Below, piece after piece: positions 1-13,264 of a stretch of 64,000 nt of DNA. A program made the translations under genes and the position numbers. Source of the DNA: Rhododendron vialii (taxonomy: Eukaryota; Streptophyta; Magnoliopsida; Ericales; Ericaceae); assembly GCF_030253575.1 (NCBI RefSeq), contig NC_080559.1, forward strand, positions 28,608,501 through 28,672,500, written 5' to 3'. The notes under the pieces were generated by a model. It saw nothing but the letters and a program-made list of their open reading frames with translations, ran no database searches and was not told where the DNA came from. Within the stretch, counting starts at the first letter, position 1. The number at the start of each line of letters is the position of its first letter.

Positions 1-713
1 TGTTGCTCTAGTTTCTTCTTTCCCTGTTCTTTTACCGGGTAGTGCTGGGAGGTGGCGTGTCGAGGAGGAGTTTTTGCAAAGGACTGTAATGTGACGGGCT
101 ATATCAATATCTGGTGTTGGGGCTAATTATATTCGACTTGTTTGTAGTTAGTGGCTACTCTAGGAATTACTGTGTACTAGCGGATTCCCATGCGGAAAGG
201 CATGTCGGAACGTTTTAGTCTCAATGTAAATAATCTACCCGCTCTACCCGATAAATGCAATGTATACATAGCATCAGTTACCATTTTGAAACGTTTTCCT
301 AGTTGATCATAAAAGGCTACATTTAAACGCATAAATGCAATATTTATTAGGAGAATATTCTCTGTATCGATTAAAAGGAATGATCTGACAGCTGCAATCT
401 TGCCATGAAAATATGATTGGACGGCCGAGGATGTTGCTTTGTTTGCATGCCTAGACATTTTGCTATGTTTTATACTCTTAATGTAGATAGGGTCAATGGC
501 AAATTTAAATTCAAACTGTCCTGTGGCAAAAGTAGCTTTACAGTAATAAACAAATAATCATCTACTTCAGAAACAAAAAATTAGAGTTTCATATTATATA
601 TACATGTATATATATACGGAACTACAAATCCAAACTTTTAATCAACCGGAATCCTAAATCAATACCTACAACTCTCAATTGGTCCTCGATTATATGTTCG
701 GATGGCGAGGTAC
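1..713. other. Gene-free stretch before the LINE, probably 5' leader or intron of the zinc-finger gene
   Basis: No open frame here resembles a protein I recognise. The DNA is AT-rich with a short TA run near 596-616. A clear 3' splice acceptor (TTTTTGCAG) lies at about 3002-3010, 30 bp before the start codon of the next gene, so that gene has a 5'-UTR intron. This stretch may be part of that intron or lie upstream of the gene; the sequence alone does not decide. Confidence 0.4.
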
Positions 714-2541
714 TTTTTTTTTTGGTAAAGAAGGATTTTATTACCAAAAGAGACGAATACAAGCGAAACAAAGGGGCATACCCCTGAAACCAAAAGGGAC
801 TACAAAGAGATTCAACGCAAAAGAACAAGACAAATAGCCCTATACGTCATATCTACAAGATTTTCACCGAGATATTCCAAGCTTTACACAAAACCTTGTT
901 GCCATGGCTAACCCCAGCTTTCTTCCAAGAATAGACCCTATCCCTCACATTGTTTATAATCCGATCATAAACTACCTCTAAGAATGGCTGCTTGTTACAA
1001 AAAATACACTCATTTCTAACCCTCCAAATGTGGTATACTGACCCAACCATAGCCAACTTATAGAGAGAAGAAAGAAAACTTGGCTTCTTGAGGTGATGAA
1101 TAGCCCAATCAATCTCCTGAGACCAAACAGCAGGACACCTACAAATACCAAACTTCTGCAAAATTTTGGCCCAAACCAAAGCTGAAAAAGGACACTCAAA
1201 GAATAGGTGACTATGAGATTCAGTCCCGCCACGACACAATCTGCATATGAGATCCACCACTAAACCCCAAGAAAGAATTCTGTCCTTGGTAGAGAGTCTA
1301 CCCCAACAAACAAGCCACATTATAGAAGCCCATCTAGGAATCCTTTGTTTAAACCAAACAATATCAGCCCACATTACCCCAGGGAGAAGGGTTCTGAAAG
1401 CCTGCAACGCAGAGTTAACAGAGAACATACCATGACGGGCAGGGATCCAGATGACAGAATCAGCAACCAAAGGGTTAGGCTTCAAAGTTAGGGGAGTGCT
1501 CCCCATTATCTGCATGATGGCTCTGTTATGCTGCCTTGGCCATTTCCACTCACCTTCATGAATAATAGAAGAAATTTTTGCCAAAAGAGAGCTTCCGACA
1601 TTCCTAACTATACTGTCACCAAACACCTTATATAGGGGACCAATATTATGCCAATGATCTAGCCAGAGGAAAGTACTATCCCCATCTCCAATCACATGCT
1701 TTATCAGAGGTTGCACCTTGTCTCTAAGCTTGAATAATTTTCTAATAGTCCACCAAGAATTCTGAGGCAATTGCATCATCCAAAGACATTTCCCTTTGAT
1801 AATATAAGAGTGAATCCACTTGACCCATAAGGAATCTGCCTTCTTACTTAGAGCCGACAAGTGACGTGTCATAGTTGCTTTCCAGAGTCTTAGAGGTTTG
1901 AAGCCCAACGCCCCTTCCTCTTTCGGAGAGCGCACCCAATCCCACTTAATTTTAGTCCCAGTTTGCTTCATCTGAACCCCAGACCACAGAAAAGACCTAA
2001 GCATATCTTCAACTTCCTTTAAAATCTTTTGGGGAAGAATAAAAATAGAACACCAATAGACTTGCATGCTCCACAACACTGACTCAATCAACTGAGATCT
2101 TCCCCCAAAAGACAAAAGTTTCTTGGACCTACTCCTAATTCTTTGCAAGATCTTCTCCTTAAGCTGCACACAATCACTATAGGACAGCCTAGGTGTAATC
2201 AGAGGAACTCCTAAATAACAAACTGGAAGAGTACCCTGCGGAATGGGAAGAATAGACTCCAATTCCCTCGTAAGGTCACTGCCTACCCCAGAATAAAAGA
2301 TTGCACTTTTCTGAAGATTCGGTTGGAGCCCAGAAAAATAATAGAAATCATCCAAAGCCGACTTGACAATAGAAAAAGAATGCTTATCAGCCCCACACAA
2401 AACAAACAAATCATCCACAAAAGCAAGGTGGTGGATTTGCAAAGCTTGACATTTTGGGTGGAAAGTGAAGTCGCTCCCTATGATCTTGGCTTGCAAAATA
2501 GAATAGAAACCTTCCATGACTAACAGAAAAAACTGCCTCAT
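714..2541 (-). mobile_element. 5'-truncated LINE (L1-type non-LTR retrotransposon) with open RT C-terminal half
   Basis: The minus strand has an uninterrupted 562-codon frame from 2541 to 853. It starts inside the reverse transcriptase. The catalytic box reads FVDD (residues about 41-44; usual LINE form F/YADD), followed by the thumb region (LSFGGRSQLIESVL) and a C-terminal zf-RVT zinc-binding domain with CRLC and HLFFEC near residues 435-455. Below the stop is a 3' UTR ending in a run of ten A on the minus strand (plus T714-723), the expected LINE tail. The endonuclease and the N-terminal half of RT are missing, as in target-primed insertions that stop early. I found no convincing target-site duplication. 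It is antisense to the downstream zinc-finger gene. The long intact frame suggests a fairly recent insertion. Confidence 0.85.
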
Positions 2542-3040
2542 GGACTGGGATTATACCTCATTTTTATGGTGTCAATACCGGCCAATCAAAAAATGATAGT
2601 GCAATCGTTGGAGTAATTATATTTGCCATATACTGTCCTCGCCTCTGTTTGTATCATAATATTTATCTAAACTCTGTTTGTCCTTATCTAGTCGCTTAGT
2701 ATCTTTTGAATTATTGGTTATCCATTCTGTATTACCTCAATGCCTTAACTGTTTATGGCTAGCAAATTGAATTTGTAGTTTTTCACCGAAGTCAATAGAA
2801 TGTCGTTTGTGGCGTCATTTTTGTAACTGACATGGAAATAGAGTGCTACGCTTTTTTTTTTTGGAGAATTGAATGGAGCCTGGACTTCTTTTGCGGGCTA
2901 TCTTATTCTTAAGTAGCAATGTTTTCCCGGAAGTTCTATTAATCATGTTTTGTGCTCATGGTAACCTTTGTGTCTTTTCTATTTTGTTTTCATTTTATTC
3001 TTTTTGCAGTTCCATTTTACAAGCTAGCCCCAAAGTCTAG

Positions 3041-6000
3041 ATGCCAGTTGCAAAACTAAGGGGCAGTAGCAATCCTGATGCAATGAAATCAGAGGAGGGG
3101 AATGATTCCCTAGACACATATGTCAGACAAGCAGTTGGCAAAGAGCCCTTTCTTTCTTTCTCAAGGACAGGGGACAGTCCAGTGCAGTGGATTCAGTTAC
3201 TTCATGCCTTGGATCAGCAAGGTACCAGTAAATTTTCGTGTGGTCCACAGTTTAATTTACACCATATAAGGGAGGGAGCATCCTGCATCCCTTAGAGCGA
3301 AGTGGAGGGGTCTCCAGTCATGTACATGAGAGATTAATGGGGGTTAAGGATTATTGTTTGTATGAGAAGTGGACGACCCCGTAGAGGAAACAAAGAACAC
3401 TTTTGAACATATGCACTCACTGCAATCCAGTTAGGCTGGCTTACGTGGCTGCTAAAGCCACTGGCAAGCCTGGAAAGGGTGTGTCAAAAATGTAAGCTCA
3501 TATTAGGGAATAATATATATAGGGTTTTGGTTTGCAGAAGGCCGGGCTTGATGTTGAATCTAATTATTCTGATTCACATCCTGTATTTTTCAGCAGATCT
3601 TCCTGGATGGCCCTTGCTGTCTCCATTGAAGATTCAGATGCAGAAGTGTGACAAGTGTTCCCGAGAATTTTGCTCCCCAATCAACTACCGGAGACACATA
3701 CGTGTGCACCGCCGCTCTCTGAATGTTGATAAGGTTTTCTTTTTTCTGCGAGACTTAATTTTTGGATGATGTTGAAATTATGTACTTAAGTTTTGCTGCA
3801 TGTGTTCCATATATAAATATATGCACCCAGATTCTTATTTCTCCATGTTGAAATTCGGTTAGGTATCCATTGTGCTGCGCAATTGCGATTTCCCTGTTTT
3901 TGTTGAATTTTATTGGATGGTATTTCTCCATCTTCCTTGGCTGAGGTAATTTTCATTTTACAGGAGTCTCATAAAAGTAGGGATTTATTGGGAGCTTTTT
4001 GGGATAAGGTAAATATTTTTCCAGTTGCGATATCTTTCCCCCTATAAATGTGGTGCTCATATTTTTGGTTCTATACAGCTATTGTTGGACGAGGTAAAGG
4101 AGGTCGTGTCATTTAAGGATGTGACTTTGGAGGTACTAACAGGGTCCTTTATTTTTCTCTCTGTATTCATCTGATCGCAACACTTTTTTGAGTTACAAAG
4201 ATATGTCCTTTAGCTTGCAACATGCTGGAAATCTATCAAGTTAAGGTGTTGGCTTGTCCTTGCAACCAATGGCTATTCCGTTTGTTTCATAGAGCTGAGT
4301 AGAGCCTTAAATCTCTCTCACTTGTTTGAGTTACATGCTAATTTGATTCGAGGAATTCCCTTATCCTAGTAGATTCCTTTTCTTATGATTTTCATCTAGG
4401 AGAGGTACACATTACTTATCTACTGTGAATTCTTTAATTGAGAATGAAAGAGGTCGCTTTGACCGTTAAGTAGACTTTGAAGCACATTTGTGTTTTGGTA
4501 ACTATTCGTCATGCACGCAAGTGTGTGAGAGGATTCCTTTCTAGTGTGCACCTTGTCTCTGACCTCTACTTGGCAAAGTTCTTAGTGCTAATTATCCATT
4601 TCCCCTCGTTTTTTTCTGAATCACTCTCTCTCTCTTCCTGTACCTCTTAGGAAGTTCCTGGGTCTTCAATCATAAAGTCATTGACATCGCTTATCCGTAA
4701 ACCAGGATTTTGTACTCTCCCTCAATTATATTTGAAGGCTGGGTCTGCACTTCTGGTAAGGCTCGGATGGTTGTCTTCAAAACAGCTTCTGTCTTTATGT
4801 TTGATTTTCCTAAAGTCGTTTCTTTTATTGTTTGTGGATTTACCCTATTTGAATGACTACGAGGATGCACTATTACAGGATATCATCCAATCTAGACCTT
4901 CCAGGCTTCCAGTATCGTCCCATGAACTATTTAGTATCCTTGATGATGCAAGTGAGAGGACATTCTTATGTGCTGGCACGGCTGAATCAATGCAGAAATA
5001 TGTGTTTGATGGGGAAGCTGGGAAAATTGGACTGGAGATGAAGAACTTAATTGCTTGCACCAGCTTTCTCGTTGAACAGAAACTGGTATAACTTTCGTGA
5101 AACATTATTTGCTGTTTGCGTGTGTAAAATTAGTAAGTGTGTGTGGCGGCAGTGGCCCTCTACTTCCATGTATTGTGTTTCGCTGCCTCCATCTATATAT
5201 TCATTTACTCAACACAGACACACACCCATAAGGACTTAATAGATAACACTTCTGTCACACAGCAACAGAGGTGTATACAGTTGCTTGCCGCTGCACGTTT
5301 TGTTTTGATGTTATGTGAGCACGCACATAGATGGGTAGTATTATTAAATTACTTTCGAATGTCGTCGTATGGGTTTTTCTTCGTCTTCATTTTTGCCTGG
5401 CTCACCATGATAGTTTTATCTGATGCTCAGGTCAAAGCATGGGTGGCTGACAAGGATGCTGAAGCTTTGAGATGCCAGAAGTTGCTTGTGGAAGAGGAAG
5501 AAGCTGCTCAGAAAAGGTAAATCCCAACATCGATACAGGCATAGCATTTATCGTCTGAAAAACAAGTGTATTGGAAGGGAAGCTTGATCTGCATGTGGGA
5601 TTATATTCTGTTTCATTCCATCATAGATCAATTTATGTGCATACCGATGCTCTGGACTATCAATGAAGGAAGCATGGTAATGTGTACATAAATTGATTTG
5701 GGTCTCTAGGCCTGCCCTCTCTGATGTCATTTGGCTTTGATTTGGGGGCATGGTTCTACCACAAAACATCCCTGTAGTTGCTCGGTTCTTGGAGGTTTAG
5801 TGGGGCCACTGTTTCAGTGGTATTCTGAGAGCAGCCACTTTGTGCATATATTGCCAAAGGTTAGGTCTGTCTCCAATCATTCCCCGCCCATACCCCCAAT
5901 GATTGGAGACTAGATGGGTTATGTTATGTTGTTGTATTCCATCATAGATCAATGCTCCATAACAAAGCGAAGACAACATTAGTTATTTGATACTCTTATT

Positions 6001-8471
6001 TCTCACTTGATGCCGGTATTGTATGTTTTGAAAAAGCGAAACATCAATGCATATGGCTATGGGTTTGTTACGTTTCTGTTAGGGGTCCGTCCACCCTTGT
6101 CTGGTCGTTATGATTTCTTGCAGAACCTACAACTCCTTATCTGGAAATTAGCAACCAAATGTCATGTGTGACAAATCTCTGTTTATCATCCTTTTAAGCT
6201 TTATGTAGTTTAGGTATTCCATAAATGCGAGGAAGTTTTACTCTTTTCTTTTTGATCAAGAGGAAGTTCTACTTCAGATAGGTTGTTTTACTTCATGTTG
6301 AACCCACCCCCCATGTTCACAACAACAGGCAATATTGGAGGTAGGAAAAGTAAAAAAAGTTTTTTTCCGAGTTATAGCAAAAGGTTTACATGAATTGAAA
6401 AACCGTATACTGCACGGGCCAATATGACTTGGGAGTGAAATAGGCATGTTTTGAAATTTTGATTTATGTGTTATGAATTGGCTAATTTGTAAACCCCATT
6501 AGTCAACCTTTAACCTTTTATGTATTTGAAAAATTTATAGGCAAGCTGAGCTGTTGGAAAGGAAAAGACTGAGAAAGCTCAGGCAGAAGGAACAGAAAGT
6601 GAAAGAGCAGGCTAATGGGGAGAAGGTAGATCTGAAGGACATCACTGCTGATGTATTGGACAGTCCACCTTCTGCAGAAATATCCAGCCCTTCAGTTGAA
6701 TCTGAATCCAGTTCAAACGCCCTAGAAATAACCGCAGAACATGTTCCCTCACCTTTTGAGCCTGTCCAAACCTGGAGTGCTGAAGAAGACGAAGATACTG
6801 AAGCTCAATTTGGATTCAGCCACGAACACCCGGATTCAGGCATCTTTCCAAATGCTGAACGCCGAACAGTACATGGAAATGGTCGGCGTTCTAAATGGCA
6901 GATGCCAAAATCACAAAGGTTTGGACGCAACGGCTTTTATTCAACTCAGAATCCTCAAGTATTGAAACTTGAACATATGCAGAAGCACACTACCCCAGGG
7001 GATCCAAGGGCTGCTCCAATTGTCAGTGGCAACAAAGTTTGGACCAGGAAACCAAAAACGGAAAATGAGGGAAAGAACTTGAAATCCATATTATTGACCG
7101 AGGATGCAGCCCAGACGGATCAACATAAGAACAGTGAGGTGATGATTGGTTCTATATCAGTCACTCTTGATAACTGTACTGCCCAGCAGCAGGGTGATGA
7201 TCTGATTGAAGCGCAAGAGCATGCAATTTCAAAACCCACGAAAACCGATTCTGTCCAAGGTAGTACCCAATCCACGGTTAAGCTTTTGAGGCTAGTGAGC
7301 CGGCATGAAGCCAGAGGTCCAATGCCAGTCCAAAATGGCTTTGCGGAATCTAAAGAAGACGTAATAGCAGGAGGAAAGTGCAACGACCGAATGGTGCCCA
7401 GTGAAACTTGTCTAAGATCTTGTGCTTCGGGTGAGAATGGGGCTGATTCTCACCCGCTGGTGGACGGAAGTGCTCACTCAGAAGGCTCGCTGTTCTCCAG
7501 CAATGCTGCAAAAGCTTTTCTTGCACAGAGTAAGATTATAGTTCTATCATTTCAGTCCCTCTCTGCTTTGCTTGTGGTTCATTGGAAGATGTCCAATGCA
7601 CAATGGCTAAAATGACATGTCAGAGCCTAACTTTGGCCCTCAGGTGTTGCATTGGGCTCGTCCCTTTACTTTGGTTCCAACTTTTGGTTGGATACCTTTT
7701 CCCTCCCGCAGATTAAAATGCCATTTTGCCGTTAAAAAAAAAAAATGGCACTGTAGTACCCCAAATGCTAAATTTTGGCTTCCTTCAATTGCTAGAAATG
7801 CTTTTCCTTCTCCACTATGCTTATACCTTGACAATGGCTCGTTGTCCATTTAGAGGATCTCCGATGCACAATGGTTAAAATGACATGTCCGAGCCAAATT
7901 TTGGCACTACAGTAATCAGCATGCCAAAAATTTGCTACCTTCCATTGCTAGAAATTCCATTCCTTCAATTTTCTTTATCAACTCTCTAATTCAAATAGCA
8001 TTTGTGGGCCCATCAAGGAGGTGAGAGGAACAAAATTTGACATTGCCAAACCTTTTACATGGCACAAGGTTAAGCATTGCTAAATTTGGCAGTTGCATCA
8101 AAGAGAAGGAGAATGGTGATATTTTGGCATTGGCAGCAAATTTGCATGTGCATTGGCGATAGTCTTAGTCGTTATCTGATTGGCTGTGTTTTTTTCCAGG
8201 ATGGAAGGAGGCTATTGCAGCAGACCATGTGAAACTTGTGTTATCTGCAGAATCCGAACCTCCTGGGTGCCCGGACAGTGGAAATGATGGTGAAGTAGTA
8301 AAAACATCATCAGATCACAGACGAAGCATTCTTGGTAATGCAGAGAATGTGCTGGCTAATGTGGGCCCCTTTGAGTCTAAAGCAACCAATGCAGTTAAAG
8401 CCAAGATCAGAATAAAGCCTGAAAAGGGCGTAACAATTAAGTACATCCCGAAACAGAGAGCCGTTACCTGA
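3041..8471 (+). CDS. C2H2 zinc-finger protein with charged coiled-coil region (stress response NST1-like), 9 exons
   Basis: Exons: 3041-3221, 3597-3733, 3964-4008, 4079-4132, 4651-4755, 4879-5085, 5431-5516, 6541-7529, 8200-8471. They join in frame to 2076 nt (691 aa), all with GT-AG introns. One C2H2 finger lies at residues 78-98 (C78, C81, H94, H98; spacing 2-12-3). A Glu/Lys/Arg-rich, coiled-coil-like stretch spans about 250-296 across the exon 7/8 join. The middle is Ser/Glu-rich and disordered, and the end is basic (KIRIKPEKGVTIKYIPK). From memory it matches a conserved plant family annotated as C2H2-type or 'stress response protein NST1-like'; its role is not known to me. The start is the first ATG after a 5'-UTR acceptor at 3010. 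Intron 8 carries MITE sequence. A nuclear RNA- or DNA-binding role is inference only. Confidence 0.85.
7585..7850. repeat. Partial older copy of the adjacent intronic MITE
   Basis: This part of intron 8 repeats the left end of the following MITE: CAATGCACAATGGCTAAAA at about 7593 against GATGCACAATGGTTAAAA at 7863, followed in both by a GACATGTC motif and AGCC. Its right end (ATGGCTCGTTGTCC) is a poor inverted match to its left. It looks like a degraded relative lying directly against the better-preserved copy. Confidence 0.5.
7853..8164. mobile_element. Tourist-like MITE in intron 8 of the zinc-finger gene
   Basis: A 312-bp element with terminal inverted repeats: left GAGGATCTCCGATGCACA, right end reading inward GACTATCGCCAATGCACA. 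It is flanked on both sides by TTA (7850-7852 and 8165-8167), the target site of PIF/Harbinger (Tourist) elements. There is no coding capacity. Its right edge is 32 bp before the exon 9 acceptor, so the polypyrimidine tract lies just outside the element. Confidence 0.75.
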
Positions 8472-9252
8472 GGAAAGTGAAATAGGTATTGGATTTGTTC
8501 TGTTATGCCTGATGTGCAGTTTCACTCAGCTCCATCACCATTACATTCTTAGCAGAGGGTTCCAGTTTTTCTAGTGGTCTTCTGTTTCAGATATTGAAGA
8601 AAGGTTTTGCCCGGAAAAAAAAAGTTTTACAGTTTTCTGTCCTTTCATTTATTCTTATAATCTGCTGTTATAGCATTTTGGTTAGGGAGGTTTTGTCTCA
8701 TTGTCTAGATTTCTGTAATAAATTGTTTTCTCAGTGTCATTTTAGAGTTCCAAGTGTGCCCGGTGTTTTGGGTATTTATTAAATATCTATTTCGTCGATT
8801 GGGATTCTTCTTATTTTGTCGGTAGACTTATCTTTTTGAGGAAACAATCAGATACAGACAATGTTCTGTTCACAGATTTTTTTTTTAGAGAGGAAGGAAA
8901 AGGAGAAAATTTAATGAAATTACGTCGTGAAAGAGTTCAAGCTGCTTTACTGAAATTTGTCTTATAAATTGACTGAATAGTGAATAGTTGCTGTATTTCC
9001 TTTTCTTTTGATTATTTTTAGGTCACATATTTTGCTGTACCATATTCCAGAAGAATATGCTATTGGAAGTTGAGTACAAACCACGTGTCCGTTGTTCTTA
9101 CCACAATCTCTCTCTCATCTTCTCCCCACTCCCTTTTGCTCTCACTTCTAGTCTGCTACCCTTGAATGCAACCTCTTTTCTTTCCTCTGAATCTCTCTCC
9201 ACTTATTCTTATCCCCTCATAACTCAATTCCATTCACTGCTTAGTTATAGGG
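8472..9252. other. 3' UTR of the zinc-finger gene and promoter/leader of the DUF7733-type gene
   Basis: The two plus-strand genes are separated by 781 bp. The first part holds T-rich 3'-UTR sequence with AATAAA-like motifs near 8718. The last ~170 bp before 9253 is a CT-rich leader (CTCTCTCTCATCTTCTCCCC), typical of plant 5' UTRs. I saw no other gene. Confidence 0.5.
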
Positions 9253-9993
9253 ATGACTGGTGTGGTTGGTCGAGGCAGTCGCACAAGTGACCCAAAAGAG
9301 AAACAACATGAACAAGACCTCCAGACTCCCTCCTCGAATAAACACCGTAGCCCTTTGCCTGGAGGCAGACCTTTCACTTTCCGGCAGCTCACCGCTGCTG
9401 CCACTGCCGCTCTCCTTGCCGCCGCCGGCATGGTGGGTGTTGAGGACTTCGCCTTCGTAGTCTTCTCTCTTATCTACATGTACTTCCTCTCAAGAGTTGC
9501 TTTCCCACGGCTCTCTCCATCTATGGAGTCCCCAGTCTTTGGCCGAAACAACAAGGTTCTGAGTAATTACATACTCATAGCAGCCCTTATCGGACTCGTT
9601 CTTCCTATAGCATACATTATTGAAGGAATCTTTGATAATGATAAAGAGGGTATCAAAGCTGCAGCTCCACATGTTTTTCTGTTATCCAGTCAAGTCTTCA
9701 TGGAAGGAGTGTCCGCCTCCGATAAGTTTTCGTTACCGATCCGAGTTTTTGTGCCGGTTTTTTACAATTCGAGGAGGATTTTCACCATTGTGGATTGGAT
9801 GAGGGCCGAGATTTCAAAGGCGGATGAATTGCAGAGCCAGAGTGGGAGTAGGAGATTGTACGTTGGAAGATGGCTTGCCGTAGCTAATATGGCTTTGTGG
9901 TGCTTCAATCTTTTTGGGTTTTTGGTGCCCGTTTATCTTCCTAAAGCTTTTAAGACATACTATTCTGGTTACAAGGTTAACGACAAGATATGA
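9253..9993 (+). CDS. Multi-pass membrane protein, DUF7733-type plant family (single exon)
   Basis: An intronless 246-codon frame. The N-terminal ~40 residues are polar and Ser/Pro-rich. Hydrophobic segments follow at about 45-60 and 64-83 (FAFVVFSLIYMYFLSRVAF), 101-121 (ILIAALIGLVLPIAYIIEG), 136-150 (APHVFLLSSQVFMEG) and 209-232 (WLAVANMALWCFNLFGFLVP). A soluble loop at 155-205 contains conserved-looking SLPIRVFVPVFYNSRR. From memory this fits the plant-specific uncharacterised family listed as DUF7733; I know of no assigned function. The start is the first ATG in a CT-rich leader context. The absence of introns and a Gly/Ala-rich coding start agree with other family members. Localisation in a membrane is supported; which membrane is not. 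Confidence 0.8.
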   Translation: MTGVVGRGSRTSDPKEKQHEQDLQTPSSNKHRSPLPGGRPFTFRQLTAAATAALLAAAGMVGVEDFAFVVFSLIYMYFLSRVAFPRLSPSMESPVFGRNNKVLSNYILIAALIGLVLPIAYIIEGIFDNDKEGIKAAAPHVFLLSSQVFMEGVSASDKFSLPIRVFVPVFYNSRRIFTIVDWMRAEISKADELQSQSGSRRLYVGRWLAVANMALWCFNLFGFLVPVYLPKAFKTYYSGYKVNDKI

Positions 9994-11032
9994 ATCAGGA
10001 TATGGGACTAATTATGTGGCTATATTGGGTAACTGTTACCTTAAAGGTTGAGCAGAAAGTGTTTGCTTGAGCTTTGGTCTTTGTGACCTGGCTTTTATAC
10101 TATAACATCTTAGTTTAAGTCTGTACATCTCCTGTAATGGACACTTTTCGAATTTAAGTTTGCACACGATGTACTAGTTAGTTACAGTTATACGCGACCA
10201 CCTCTTTTTGTATGGAATGTTTCTACGGTGAAGAGTGTGCGTAGTCGGTCAAAAAGGCTGAGAGCGTGATTGCATGAAACCACTTCACAAATGCCTTGCA
10301 TGTATTACATTCCTCAAACACGAAGAGATTTAGAAGCAACGAGGTCCTCAGACCACCACGGTGTTGTCGAGACAAAGTCAAAGGTAAAAGATACGTAATT
10401 ACAATATTATCGTTACTCATTCCTCGTTGTCCCTCACAGGCGTGGCTGTTGCAAACGATATGAAAAAATGGAAATTGACTCATACGAGGATGGAAGGAAT
10501 TGTGAAAAAATGTTGCAAGGAAACTAGAGCTGACACTGTTGAGAGCCTAAAAGTTCAAACCACTGCAAGGGGTTACATCTCTCTCCTCTCTCTTTTTTCC
10601 TCTTTAAGCCTCAAAATGAAGGTTGCCAAAAGGAGAAAATGTACATTCTGGGCAAACACGACGACGGAGAAAATATTGCCATTCTTCCAAGGTTCTGACA
10701 GCAACCCATCGCTTATAGCCCATTGTCCAAAGCTCTACTTAAGCTGTATAGGTTGTGAGAAATCAGTCATTTCCACTGGATCATTGTCGCTGGTCCAAAC
10801 CTGTATGAGAAATTAAACTTCTTCAGAAACAAGAAACTAATGGATTTTGCTTACGTCACAAATAAGCTTGTACATCATCCAGGTTACGAAATAGAATGGT
10901 CCCCTTTTGCATGTCAAGCAACAGAAACTTGGCTAAGGTCGAAATGAGAGATGAAATTCAAGCATAAGCAACATGTATTGAGGGCAAAAGCAAATCATTT
11001 TTTCTAATTTTCTGACTAGATATGGCAATCAA
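9994..11032. other. Convergent 3' regions between DUF7733-type gene (+) and SKP1-like gene (-)
   Basis: The genes face each other tail to tail across 1.04 kb. The sequence holds the 3' UTRs and short open frames without similarity known to me (for example a 129-codon plus frame at 10427-10816, low complexity in part). I see no further gene or recognisable repeat. Confidence 0.45.
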
Positions 11033-11341
11033 CTAAACAAGGGGCAATTTATGCTTGATTTTAAACTGTAACAGCAAACCTGTATATCTCTTCAAAGAAC
11101 CAGTGCCAGTAATAGGAATTGGTAAACGCCTCCTGGACTCTTGGCCCGAAGTTAGAATCTTCTGCATTCTTTCAGGCCAAACACAGTTCAATCTCCTAGC
11201 AAAATCCTCCACCTCCCTACAGTTACACATGGGTATATAAAGAGACATGCGATCAAAATGAACCCAAATCCATATGAGAAGAGGCAGTGACACAAATTAA
11301 CCAAAAAAGAGGAGTGTTTTGACTTTGGGTTTTCCCTTCAT

Positions 11342-11379
<38 letters not shown>

Positions 11380-13205
11380 TTTCCTCCAGCACACATTATG
11401 ATGGAGTTTGTATGACCTTCAAACCTGTCAAGTTCTTCCTTCACGGCAGGATCTAATTCATCATCAATAATATCACCATCATCAAGCTCGAGCTTAGGTG
11501 AAAAGGCGCCCACTGCAGAATCCTGCAATTTTCAGGTTTTATATGGAGTGGTCACATTGGCCATATCATTCTGGACTTTAGAATATACCATAAAATGCCA
11601 CCAGCATTGAAAGACACCACCAAATCAACCATGAACAAACTATTACTGTCTTTCCAAAATGGAGAGAACTAATTCATACATGGTAGTTAAGAAGGCATTG
11701 GTGTACCCAAAATGAGAGAGAACAGTGGTGATAACCTTCTTATGTTTTCCATTTTCATTGATCGATGAACACCCCCTCAGTTGATCTTTTCTCCTCCGGC
11801 TCTTTTTCTTGGTCTTAGTACCTTTAACTCCTTTCGAATCTGTAAAGAAGAATACCTCTCATAAATATTCGCCAAGCCAAGTAAATTAGAATCAAATTAT
11901 TGTTTTTAAAGACCCGAAATCTAGCAATTTCACCAAGCAGATAGTAAGTATAAGCAAATGGAATTATCTGCACCACACCTGACAAGAAATAGCTCATGTA
12001 TGCCTATACACAGAGTGCGACAATTATGGATGATCCATACAATAGTTTGAAAACAACATAAGCTGGATTGCTGCAAAACCTTATAAATACAGCTAAGAAA
12101 CCCTCAACTCAACCATCAGTCATCACACATACACAATGAAGAATTGAATTACATTATTTCAACATAAAAACGTATCCACAATAGCTCTCGAAACCAGCAC
12201 CAGAAACAGAGGCTAAAAGCACACACCCTTCTACTATTCCTATTGGCTATTATTCACACTTTCGTAAGAGGCCTCTACGCCTCTCAGCTTCATTTTTTCT
12301 ATTAAAATGAAAAAGTTTCCTAATTTGTTGTGGACATTGTACCATATAAAGAGAATGAAACTGGCAATCACCAAAAAAGTACGGAGTAGAAACAATGTCC
12401 ACACACACCTCCATTTCCACCATTTATAAACGACAACAGATCATCCACTGAGCGTTCATCACCATGCTCTTCCTCTACTTCAACATTCTGCATCACAAGT
12501 AAGACATTTTAGGAATAAGTGCAAACATGTATAGGTAGTGAAGTTTTAATAGCATATCATTGTAACCAATCAATTCGTGGGCAATTCATATCTATATGAA
12601 GCATAGAGCAGTAATTAGCACTAGATTCACAGTATGGCAACGGCAAGGGATACAACCAAGACAAATGAATATAAACATCTTTAATTGCAATGACAAGGTG
12701 CCAAAGGAGATAAATGAAAGTAAACACCTTTAATTGCTCCCTCTCTCTTAATTCTCTCCTCTTTCTAGCATATAAACGATTCAAAAGCCTGATTCGAGGA
12801 TCATCAGTAATGTTTCTCAAAGGCTCCAACTTCTCCTCCTGAAATAACACAAATCATGAGAAATTATGGAACAAACAAAGCTACAAACTTATTGGGTTCA
12901 TTTGGAAAAAAATACCTCTGTAAGATCGTCTGGTAAATTAAATGTTTCACGTATTTCCTCAGGAGTTTTCCCTTCGATCATCCTAGCAAGTGCACGACTT
13001 GTGAGGTCAACCAAAGGTCGCAACTGGAGACTGTCAGCAGCAGACGTCAACTCACATAACTTTTTCGTATCTAGCCGAACGAACTTCTCATCAAAAGTTT
13101 TCCGCTCCTAGATGCAAAATATGGAATTACAACAACAAAATCAAAGAAAGTCAAAGCTATTCAGAATGATATTCTACACCCAGTAATCAAGGAGAGAGAG
13201 AGAGA

Positions 13206-13264
<59 letters not shown>

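Noticed and set aside
714-2580. Target-site duplication of the LINE
   Set aside because: I compared the sequence next to the A-tail (GTACCTCGCC on minus) with that beyond 2541 and found no convincing match, so none is claimed.
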